In this document: positions 1-8,133 of the stretch, piece by piece
How positions within the stretch are numbered: position 1 is the stretch's first letter
Layout: every line of letters begins with the position of its first letter
DNA from: Syngnathus acus
Lineage: Eukaryota > Chordata > Actinopteri > Syngnathiformes > Syngnathidae
Assembly: GCF_901709675.1 (NCBI RefSeq)
Contig: NC_051089.1
Coordinates: 3,448,476-3,512,475 of the forward strand
Direction: 5' to 3'
Length of the DNA: 64,000 nt
Notes under the pieces: model-generated
What the model was told of the DNA's origin: nothing
The model's input: only the letters and a program-made list of their open reading frames with translations
Databases searched by the model: none
Position numbers and translations under genes: made by a program

Positions 1-223
1 TGAAGAGCAAGGCGTCACCTTCGTCAAGAAACCTGACGACGGTATGATAGTTGACATTGACTTGAAAACGGCGAATCACCACTAAATTATGAACATTTCA
101 TTTCAATATTTCAATGAATTTCATCTCCCAGGAAAAATGAAAGGACTAGCCTTCATCCAGGACCCCGATGGCTACTGGATCGAGATCCTGAGTCCCAACA
201 ACATGATTTCTATCACCTCTTGA
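1..223 (+). CDS. glo1: Glyoxalase I (lactoylglutathione lyase), 3' end, last two exons
   Basis: Partial gene that enters from the left edge. Exon ..41 encodes [14 protein letters not shown] and is followed by a GT donor. The last exon, 132-223, continues in phase with [19 protein letters not shown] and ends [10 protein letters not shown]-stop (TGA 221-223). These segments match the C-terminal end of vertebrate glyoxalase I almost residue for residue. The Glu in GYWIEIL corresponds to the family's last zinc ligand. The enzyme is a cytosolic zinc metalloenzyme that isomerises the methylglyoxal-glutathione hemithioacetal to S-lactoylglutathione. Upstream exons lie outside the window. Candidate poly(A) signals AATAAA are at 402-407 and 463-468. 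Identification is firm; only the upstream structure is unseen. Confidence 0.93.
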
Positions 224-1360
224 AAAAAAAAAAAAGGAAAAAGATGCATGGCAATTTGGATGCATGCAAGATGGAGGCATGCAAGCTGCTCTAAAATGGG
301 ACGTTTGGATTTAATACATGAGCTTTTTTTGTTGTTCTGCAATAACTCAAGTTTGTGTGAAAGTAAATACAGAATGCACGTTGTTTTATGCTGCTCGAGA
401 TAATAAATGTGAGAGCCGGTGTTCAAATGCAAGTGAGAACATTTTCCTCTGGTGCTTTTCAAAATAAACTGACAAACCGTTTTTGTTTTGCATTTTAATG
501 AAACGCCCTTTTATTTTGAAATTTGGATCCTGGCTCGAGTTGGTCATTATTAACACGTCTGGTCTACAGCCTTTTCTGCCCCCGCGACCGCTCGTAAAGA
601 TATTTAAAAGAAAAAGATGTCTGACGTTAGGTTTGACGCCTCCACGCATGTCACCAAGGTTTGGGTCGCCCTCAGAAGACTCGACAAAAACGGTTTGTGT
701 CACTTCCACATCAGTCATGCATTGAAATATGACCTCGAAATTCGCGCGCGTGACGATCGTCACGAAAACCGATAGCTTTCTATTTACAACAAACCGCAAA
801 TTCGAACAAAATGCATTTGAAGAAACGTTTGCTTTCTAGTAAAATTTTAATGGAGTTACAACAGCTGCGTTTGACTGTTGAAGTGCTCCTGTCGATTCAA
901 GAGCAACAGGTCCAGTTCAGGAGTCTTCGTTGACGATGGCAATACTGACGTCATCCGAATTTCGACCTAAAATCATAGTCAGGCTATTCTGAAATCATTT
1001 CAAAAATTAAATTATGTGTTTGTGTGTTGTTGTAGTTATATACATTTTCAGACACCGATCATGTTAATGATGTCTCACAGTAATTAGGAAATAGACAAAT
1101 ATATGCAGCACTTTTTTGCCCCATAAATCTCTGGCAGTGTTTGAATAATTTCTACAAGATACTCCTTGAAAGACTGCTCACTCAGATAGAAATCACAAAA
1201 AAATCCACATAAATCACAAAAATTCACATAAAAAAATCCATATCAAAACACAAAAATGTTTTGAAATATGTTGCCTCTTTCTTATAACAGTATTTCGATT
1301 TAGCACACATGCATGTTATGTGTAGCACTTGTTATAATGAAAAACTATTACGGGTAACGG
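224..1360. other. Spacer between glo1 and the next plus-strand gene
   Basis: Holds the glo1 3'UTR (AATAAA at 402-407 and 463-468) and the presumed promoter or 5' region of the following gene. A full palindromic CRE (TGACGTCA) is at 946-953, and a short palindrome TGACGATCGTCA lies near 750-762. From about 1000 to 1350 the sequence becomes AT-rich. I see no convincing coding exon: the open frames here lack splice sites and family resemblance. An upstream non-coding exon of the next gene is possible but cannot be placed. Confidence 0.5.
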
Positions 1361-2629
1361 ATGATGTATGCTGCAGATGACAGAGTTGTGGCTCTCCGCG
1401 AGGTGTCAATTCCTCAGGCGGACGACATGTCCTCCGTCGAACAGGTGCTCCCTGCTGCTCAACACACACACACAAGCATGCACACACACACTCCAGTCAG
1501 TCAATATAACAGAAGCATCATTGCTGTTATCATTTTCAGATCATCGCCGTCTCCTTCGGCCTGGACTCTTCAGATGTTGTATTCAAGGTAAGCAGCACAC
1601 ATATTTGCCTTTTATTATGACTCACTGAATGACTTGCATGCATGTGCAGATTAGAAATCAGCGTGGATGTCTGATCCCGCTGAACAGTTCTGTCCCAGCA
1701 AACAGCAAGCACATGTATGTATGAATGTGAGGATTTTATTCTACAATAGATTATAAAAAGAAATTATTTGTTGCCTGTCCCTGCTGTACGTTCTAAACAC
1801 TGATGTTTCTGTGCACAGGCCCTACTTGCTTGAGGTAGCCAAGATTTTTCAGCATGGTAACATCACACTAGACACAAATCATCAAAAAATATAGATATAT
1901 CAATTGATAACCATGATGATGACCCAATATTAAAGTGTTTAACTTTTTTCTCCTTGTTTCTAGTGCGGCCCAACCCTAAAAGTATTCCCATGACTGTGAT
2001 CAACAAGAGCATGAAGACCAGACTGCTCTCAGTCGACAAGAGGGTATGCGGCTAACAAAAATTCAGAAATTATTTGAAATATGAAAAATAATAATAATGG
2101 TATAATTTATCTTTTTTTTTTAATCACGAGTAAACATGGAGTTTTTCTTTTGTGGAATGTTGATTAATGAATTAAGATGCAAAATATATTCTAATCTGGT
2201 ATTAGATTATTTTATTATCTATATATAGAATTATTCTTAAATATAATATTGTATTTATTTTTATGTGTTTTAATGATTTCAAAGTATTGAATTGTTGCAG
2301 ATTCAGAGACTTGAGGAACTTCTGCCTCAAATAAAAGAGAGACGTAATGAAAAATTGAGCCAGGTACTTAAAAGCAACCAATAGAACATACATGAGTGTC
2401 TTTTTTTTAAATCAAATGTTCATATTTTCCGATTCTACTGTGCTCTCAGGAGATTGAATGTCTGAACCAGAAATTGATGTTTCTTCACAAGAGAATGCAG
2501 GTGAGCAAACATTGTTTTCACAAGAGGTGTTTCATTGATTGACGTGGCTAAATAATTTTGCCTGCTCTGTTGCAGGTGGCGGACTCGCTCACGTGGAAAG
2601 GAATGCTAACCCGACCGCCTCTGTGGTGA
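1361..2629 (+). CDS. Uncharacterised small coiled-coil protein, 8 exons, about 160 aa
   Basis: Eight exons bounded by GT-AG join in phase: 1361-1444, 1540-1587, 1650-1714, 1819-1856, 1964-2043, 2301-2363, 2450-2500 and 2576-2629 (TGA). The sum is 483 nt. The N-terminal half reads like a compact beta/alpha domain (SSVEQIIAVSFGLDSSDVVF, then IRNQRGCLIPLNSSVPANSK). A linker with VRPNPKSIPMTVINKSMKTR follows, then a heptad-like helix (RIQRLEELLPQIKERRNEKL, EIECLNQKLMFLHKRMQ), and the end is LTWKGMLTRPPLW. I do not recognise the family. The N-terminal part faintly recalls PB1 or ubiquitin-like folds, which is only a guess. The start is uncertain: the ATG pair at 1361 has an in-frame alternative, an upstream exon spliced at TGCTGCAG before 1376. 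A polyadenylation signal AATAAA is at 2802-2807. Phase continuity over seven junctions is the main evidence that this is a real gene. Confidence 0.72.
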
Positions 2630-3067
2630 ACGATCGTCTGAAACCTGTCAATCAAGTCACGACGTCACAAGTGAAAAATGGCTCGGCACACAGTATTTAA
2701 GGGATTTGGACTGAGAAACAATGGGATTGAGAATTTACATTTTAAGACAGTGTATATTTTCTTTGAAAAAGTTAAAGATTTTTTTATTTTTATTTTTGAG
2801 GAATAAAGAAAAAATTGTCACAATCCAGGAAATTAAAATGTTGTAATTTAAAATGTTTCATTAATAGGTAAGGAATAATCAGAAGTATTTGAATGCTTAT
2901 TTCATAAAGTAATCAAGTATTTTATACATTTTTATTTTATGTATTTTTAATATATTCATTTTTTTTCGTATAGCTGTAAAGCCCCTTTTGTGTTATCATA
3001 CACCCAATATGTACCGTAAATGGTCATAACAAATCAGAACGCCTGACTTGGCAACTCCAATCCCGTC
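2630..3067 (+). other. 3'UTR and short intergenic stretch of the uncharacterised gene
   Basis: AT-rich non-coding DNA after the stop codon. The AATAAA at 2802-2807 is the likely poly(A) signal. The rest, up to the transposon target duplication at 3068, shows no gene or repeat that I can support. Confidence 0.5.
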
Positions 3068-3075
3068 GTCCCTTG
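3068..3075. repeat. 8-bp target-site duplication, left copy
   Basis: GTCCCTTG stands immediately before the element terminus TAGTG. An identical 8-mer follows the other terminus at 7196-7203. An 8-bp duplication is the hallmark of hAT-superfamily insertion. Confidence 0.85.
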
Positions 3076-3159
3076 TAGTGATGTGCATTCCAGTTCTTTT
3101 AAGTGAACTGAATCTTTAGAATCAGTTCACTCGAAAAATTCGTTCAATTTCAATATAGT

Positions 3160-3400
3160 AATAGTTTTTAAATAACGTGTATGCATATATACGCCTCAAT
3201 ATTGTTGTCCAATATATCTACTGCAATTTCACATTAAATTCCTGGTTTGAAATTTACTTTGAATATTTTTTTTTTTTTTTTTTTAAATAAACATTTATGT
3301 TAAAACTTGTCTGGTGTTTTATTCCTTGTTTTTATATTCGCCCATTAAAACATAAAATTCTGACATTTGGTTAACTGCTTTATATGACAATATGTGTTTT
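3160..3400 (+). repeat. Outer inverted-repeat arm, left
   Basis: About 240 bp that reappears inverted at 6395-6620 with small indels. Shared landmarks are the GTATGCATATATACGCCT segment, the AATATATCTACTGCAATTTC segment, and GTCTGGTGTTTTATTCCTTG near the inner end. It shows that the element grew by inversion or fold-back. Confidence 0.8.
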
Positions 3401-3599
3401 ACGTTGTTATAGGAGTTGGTGTCCCCCAAAATAACAAATGTCGGCATAACGGATTTTTTTGTTCAACCTTTTATTCAAATACAAACACATCCAGTATAAT
3501 AACACCATCAACTACAATCCAACAAATACAAAATTAAAACATCAGTGGCATAGCAGCAACGCTGTCTGTCACTCACTCGTGAATCTTCGCGAACGAGCC

Positions 3600-3845
3600 T
3601 GAAAATGGCGGTGTACCTAATAGAGTGTCCGAATGACGTCACAGATCAAACAGCCAATCAGAAAGTGGGGGTGAGGGCGGGTGTGGCACTTTTCACTTTC
3701 AGTTATGATTTTTCGCTAATGAACTGGCCTGTTATTAGATACACCTGAAAATGGCGGTGTACCTAATGGAGTGTCCGAGTGATGTCACAGATCAACCAGC
3801 CAATCAGAAAGTGGGGGTGAGGGCGGGTGTGGCACTTTTCACTTA
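3600..3845 (+). repeat. Inner inverted-repeat arm, left, with promoter-like motif cluster (two copies)
   Basis: Two tandem copies (about 147 bp apart) of a block holding AAATGGCGGTGTACCTAAT, TGACGTCACAG (second copy TGATGTCACAG), a CCAAT box in AGCCAATCAG, and the GC-rich string GGGGGTGAGGGCGGGTGTGG. The same double block appears inverted at 6042-6310. The motifs match consensus CRE, NF-Y and Sp/KLF sites; function is inference only. Confidence 0.75.
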
Positions 3846-4074
3846 ATACAGGGGTGTCGACCTCCAGTCCTCGAGGGGCCGCGTTCCAATATGTTTTCCA
3901 AGTTACCCTCGTTAAGCGCACCTGCGTGAAAAGTTTTAGCCACTTTCACGTTCTGCAGGAGCTAAAACTTTTCACGCAGGTGCACTTAACGAGGGAATCT
4001 CACGGACACTCCATTAGGTACACCGCCATTTTCAAGTGTACCTAATAACAGGCCACTTTATTAGGGAAATATCA

Positions 4075-5967
4075 TGGTCAAAGGTCACAGGTGTCAAGCT
4101 CTAGTCCGCGGGGCCGCGTTCCAACATGTTTTCCAACATGCCCTCGTTAAGTGCACCTGCGTGAAAAGTTTTAGCCACTTTCACGTTCTGCAGGAGCTAA
4201 AACTTTTCACGCAGGTGCACTTAACGAGGGAATCTCACGGACACTCCTTTAGGTACACCGCCATTTTCAAGTGTACCTAATAACAGGCCACTTTATTAGG
4301 GAAATATCATGGTCAAAGGTCACAGGTGTCAAGCTCTAGTCCTCGGGGCCGCGTTCCAACATGTTTTCCAACATGCCCTCGTTAAGCGCACCTGCGTGAA
4401 AAGTTTTAGCCACTTTCACGTTCTGCAGGAGCTAAAACTTTTCACGCAGGTGCACTTAACGAGGGAATCTCACGGACACTCCATTAGGTACACCGCCATT
4501 TTCAAGTGTACCTAATAACAGGCCACTTTATTAGGGAAATATCATGGTCAAAGGTCACAGGTGTCAAGCTCTAGTCCGCGGGGCCGCGTTCCAACATGTT
4601 TTCCAACATGCCCTCGTTAAGTGCACCTGCGTGAAAAGTTTTAGCCACTTTCACGTTCTGCAGGAGCTAAAACTTTTCACGCAGGTGCACTTAACGAGGG
4701 AATCTCACGGACACTCCTTTAGGTACACCGCCATTTTCAAGTGTACCTAATAACAGGCCACTTTATTAGGGAAATATCATGGTCAAAGGTCACAGGTGTC
4801 AAGCTCTAGTCCTCGGGGCCGCGTTCCAACATGTTTTCCAACATGCCCTCGTTAAGCGCACCTGCGTGAAAAGTTTTAGCCACTTTCACGTTCTGCAGGA
4901 GCTAAAACTTTTCACGCAGGTGCACTTAACGAGGGAATCTCACGGACACTCCATTAGGTACACCGCCATTTTCAAGTGTACCTAATAACAGGCCACTTTA
5001 TTAGGGAAATATCATGGTCAAAGGTCACAGGTGTCAAGCTCTAGCCCTCGGGGCCGCGTTCCAACATGTTTTCCAACATGCCCTCGTTAAGTGCACCTGC
5101 GTGAAAAGTTTTAGCCACTTTCACGTTCTGCAGGAGCTAAAACTTTTCACGCAGGTGCACTTAACGAGGGAATCTCACGGACACTCCATTAGGTACACCG
5201 CCATTTTCAAGTGTACCTAATAACAGGCCACTTTATTAGGGAAATATCATGGTCAAAGGTCACAGGTGTCAAGCTCTAGCCCTCGGGGCCGCGTTCCAAC
5301 ATGTTTTCCAACATGCCCTCGTTAAGTGCACCTGCGTGAAAAGTTTTAGCCACTTTCACGTTCTGCAGGAGCTAAAACTTTTCACGCAGGTGCACTTAAC
5401 GAGGGAATCTCACGGACACTCCATTAGGGACACCCCCATTTTCAAGTGTACCTAATAACAGGCCACTTTATTAGGGAAATATCATGGTCAAAGGTCACAG
5501 GTGTCAAGCTCTAGTCCTCGGGGCCGCGTTCCAACATGTTTTCCAACATGCCCTCGTTAAGCGCACCTGCGTGAAAAGTTTTAGCCACTTTCACGTTCTG
5601 CAGGAGCTAAAACTTTTCACGCAGGTGCACTTAACGAGGGAATCTCACGGACACTCCATTAGGTACACCGCCATTTTCAAGTGTACCTAATAACAGGCCA
5701 CTTTATTAGGGAAATATCATGGTCAAAGGTCACAGGTGTCAAGCTCTAGTCCTCGGGGCCGCGTTCCAACATGTTTTCCAACATGCCCTCGTTAAGTGCA
5801 CCTGCGTGAAAAGTTTTAGCCACTTTCACGTTCTGCAGGAGCTAAAACTTTTCACGCAGGTGCACTTAACGAGGGAATCTCACGGACACTCCATTAGGTA
5901 CACCGCCATTTTCAAGTGTACTTAATAACAGGCCACTTTATTAGGGAAATATCATGGTCAAAGGTCA
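4075..5967 (+). promoter_or_regulatory. Nine DR1-like nuclear-receptor half-site pairs, one per 235-bp unit
   Basis: Each unit opens with TGGTCAAAGGTCA (first at 4075-4087, then every 235 bp to 5955-5967). It is two hexamers RGGTCA-like in direct repeat with 1-bp spacing, the arrangement bound by HNF4, PPAR/RXR and COUP-TF. One base differs from the ideal (TGGTCA for AGGTCA). Binding in vivo is not shown by sequence. Confidence 0.4.
4141..4230 (+). repeat. Representative 35-bp-stem palindrome of the array
   Basis: The left arm 4141-4175 (begins CCCTCGTTAAGTGCACC) is the exact reverse complement of 4196-4230. The loop is 4176-4195 and contains CTGCAG. The same structure recurs with left arms at 3906, 4376, 4611, 4846, 5081, 5316, 5551 and 5786. 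In four of the nine (3906, 4376, 4846, 5551) the left arm reads GCGCAC against GTGCAC, one mismatch. Confidence 0.95.
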
Positions 5968-6041
5968 CAGGTGTCAAGCTCTAGTCCTCGGGGCCGCGTT
6001 CCAACATGTTTTCCAAGTTACCCTCGTCGACACCCCTGGTT

Positions 6042-6310
6042 TAAGTGAAAAGTGCCACACCCGCCCTCACCCCCACTTTCTGATTGGCTGTTTGATCTGT
6101 GACGTCACACGGACACTCTTTTAGGTACGCCGCCATTTTCAGGCGTACCTAATAACAGGCCACTTCATTAGGGAAAAATCATGGCCAAAGCTGAACTGAA
6201 AGTGAAAATTGCCACACCCTCCCTCACCCCCACCTCCTGATTGGCTGGTTGATCTGTGACGTCACACAGACACTCCATTAGGTACACCACAATTTTCAGA
6301 TGTACCTAAT
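6042..6310 (-). repeat. Inner inverted-repeat arm, right
   Basis: Inverse of the left inner arm: AAGTGAAAAGTGCCACACC, CTGATTGGCTG (inverted CCAAT box), TGTGACGTCAC (CRE) and a TTAGGTAC...GTACCTAATAAC palindrome, present twice (about 6042-6160 and 6190-6310). Confidence 0.75.
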
Positions 6311-6394
6311 AACTTTATGCATTTTTTAGTACGTGTCAAGAATGTGTATTTGACTACTTGCTTTTTATTTTGGGGTACACCAACACATATACAT

Positions 6395-6620
6395 GTCATA
6401 TAAAGCAGTTAACCAAATGTCAGATGTTTGTTTTCATGGCCAAAATAATAAAAACAAGGAATAAAACACCAGACAAGTTTTAACAGGTGTTAATGTTTAT
6501 TGAAATAATATTAAAAGTAAATTTCAAACCAGCAATCTAATGTGAAATTGCAGTAGATATATTGGATAACAATATTTAGGCGTATATATGCATACACGTT
6601 ATTTAAAAACTACTATAGGT
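6395..6620 (-). repeat. Outer inverted-repeat arm, right
   Basis: Inverse of 3160-3400, with small differences. It includes CAAGGAATAAAACACCAGAC and AGGCGTATATATGCATAC. Confidence 0.8.
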
Positions 6621-7195
6621 GTTATAAAATCAAGATTACACAGAAAGAAGCATAATCTCCCCGTTGTTGCATAACGGCGCATCCCTTTATGCAATAAAGT
6701 TAGCCGTTAGCTTGGAGAAAACGTGCATAAAAGAAGTGGTGGTTCTTTCTTTCCTTGGCAAATCGCAAATCGACATTTTGGTTTACATAGTTCACGCCAG
6801 GAGGGAGACGCAACACGTTCACTGACTGATCCGTTGATGCACGGGAAGGCAGTTCACCCATTAACTCGTTCGCGAACGGGAAAGTCAGGATTGGTTCCCT
6901 CACTGATCCGTTCTCGCGATGAACTGGAAATGCAAATCACTCACTCACTGACACGTTCACTCACACATCCGTTCAGTTGATGAACGGGAAATGCAATTCT
7001 CGACTCATTCGTGAACAGGAAGTTACGTCATTTTCTTCTTCGTTTTGTTTTATGGCGAGGTGGCACCAGCTTTAATGTGCATTACTGACACCTACCGGTT
7101 GAAGTCATTTGAACTGAAAAAAGAGATTCGTTCACTCTCGTTCACTGAAAATATTCGTTCTTTTGAACGAATCGTTCACTCACGAGCCAACACTA

Positions 7196-7203
7196 GTCCC
7201 TTG
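7196..7203. repeat. 8-bp target-site duplication, right copy
   Basis: GTCCCTTG, identical to 3068-3075, follows the terminal CACTA of the hAT element. Confidence 0.85.
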
Positions 7204-7391
7204 CGGCGCAGTGTCAAACATGGCGCCTGGAGCGCTGACAATAGGCCAATCTCCCTGACGGTGGGTTGAAGCCCAAATGCAGTCAAGACAAGACGTTATT
7301 GAGGGGGAAATGAACGTAATACGAGTGCTCCGTCTCCATTGACACTTGCAACAAAAACATTTGCGGAGTACTGTCGACTGGAATAAGGAAG
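7204..7391 (+). promoter_or_regulatory. hmbox1: Putative hmbox1 promoter and 5' non-coding exon
   Basis: CpG-containing sequence right after the transposon. It holds a YY1-like AACATGGCGCC near 7217-7227 and a CCAAT box (GGCCAAT) near 7244-7250. A good donor, GGAAG|GTAAGT, ends a presumed 5'UTR exon at 7391. The next acceptor in phase with hmbox1 is at 8132. The transcription start itself is not determined. Confidence 0.5.
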
Positions 7392-7785
7392 GTAAGTTTC
7401 GAGCCGCAGCAGTGTTTATAACGCTGTCATAACATTAGCCCGCTTGATTTCCGTCTCTCGGCGAAGTGCTGGCGGCCAAGCCCCCTTTAATCACCCCGTA
7501 GTTCTGCTCTCTTTTGCCCAGCTGTTGACATACAGGCTCCCAAACTAATAAACTTTCGTCTCTTTCGGTTAATTAAGAGTTTACCTCTTATTCGGCATCT
7601 TTGCATTCCACCTCGCAGCAGTGATTTAGACGCACCGCTGCTCATCTTCGTCATGTACAAACGCAACGGAGACAAAGTGTGCAGTCGCACAGTGTACTAA
7701 GTAGTAGAAAATCAGGTGTGTTTTCAATGGGCTTTCGTGTGAGAAGGAAAAGTTAAAACATCGCTGTTCTTCAGCATGGCATCTC

Positions 7786-7944
7786 GTTATTACTTAGTCC
7801 GATTTCGTTTTTGTCGAATAATAAATGATATTAATCATGATTGCAAGTTGCCAATGTGTGAAATTGTTATTACTTAGTCCGATTTTGTTTTTGTCGAATA
7901 ATAGTTTTAATAATGATTGCAATTTGCCAATGTGTGAAATTGTT
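7786..7944 (+). repeat. Tandem duplication, 2 copies of about 80 bp
   Basis: Copy 1 starts at 7786 and copy 2 at 7866, both beginning GTTATTACTTAGTCCGATTT. They share TTTTTGTCGAATAATA and TGCCAATGTGTGAAATTGTT and differ by small indels. The duplication lies in the presumed first intron of hmbox1. Confidence 0.85.
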
Positions 7945-8133
7945 ATAGTATAACGCTAACCACTGCTGAGGAGGACTTTCTCAATGTCAGATTTTTGATA
8001 TCATTGTCTGGTATCGGCAGCTTTCATGAGTAACCATACCATAATATGAGTATGGTTTCAGCATGGCTACCAGTACCTTTATAAGTTGGTAAGTGTTGAG
8101 TATCAGAAATGTATTTCTCTCTATTCTTCTAGG

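Larger units (their letters stand above)
3849..6037 (+). repeat. Tandem array of 235-bp palindrome-bearing units (satellite inside the hAT element)
   Basis: Unit starts (ATGGTCAAAGG) recur exactly every 235 bp at 4074, 4309, 4544, 4779, 5014, 5249, 5484, 5719 and 5954. A shortened first unit begins at 3849 with CAGGGGTGTCGA, and a truncated last unit ends at 6037 with TCGACACCCCTG, the inverse of that beginning. The bounding pair resembles Charlie-type hAT termini, so the array may have arisen by expansion within a nested element. Nine units carry a large palindrome: 35-nt arms, for example 4141-4175 and 4196-4230, around a 20-nt loop. The repeated 68-codon frame in each unit is a by-product of the tandem structure, ends at the same stop each time, and is not taken as a gene. 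Confidence 0.95.
3076..7195. mobile_element. Large non-autonomous hAT-type transposon (4.1 kb) with nested inverted repeats
   Basis: The element begins TAGTGATGTGC and ends CCAACACTA, so its termini are TAGTG...CACTA, the usual hAT pattern. It is flanked on both sides by the identical 8-mer GTCCCTTG. Subterminal zones are dense in GTTCACT/CGTTCAC-type repeats (3095-3150 and 6810-7190), like the transposase-binding repeats of hAT elements. Inside are three inverted layers: outer arms 3160-3400 against 6395-6620, inner arms about 3600-3845 against 6042-6310, and a central tandem array 3849-6037. No transposase-like frame exists, so movement would have needed a transposase supplied in trans. The intact target duplication and uniform inner repeats suggest a fairly young insertion. 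It lies directly upstream of the hmbox1 promoter. Confidence 0.85.

Noticed and set aside
386-799. Minus-strand open frame of 137 codons
   Set aside because: No splice signals, no family resemblance, and it overlaps the glo1 3' region and spacer.
3827-5925. Repeated 68-codon open frames (MVKGHRCQAL...), apparently a protein family in tandem
   Set aside because: They follow exactly from the 235-bp tandem unit, run through the palindrome arms, share one stop each, and show no codon-level constraint. They are satellite sequence, not genes.
3849-6037. CRISPR array (regular repeats with spacers)
   Set aside because: The repeats are 235 bp, contiguous, without unique spacers, and the context is a vertebrate genome.
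3849-6056. Target-site duplication around the inner CAGGGG...CCCCTG element
   Set aside because: The flanking bases (ACTTAATA and GTTTAAGT) are inverted rather than direct repeats, so they belong to the inverted arms and are not a duplication.
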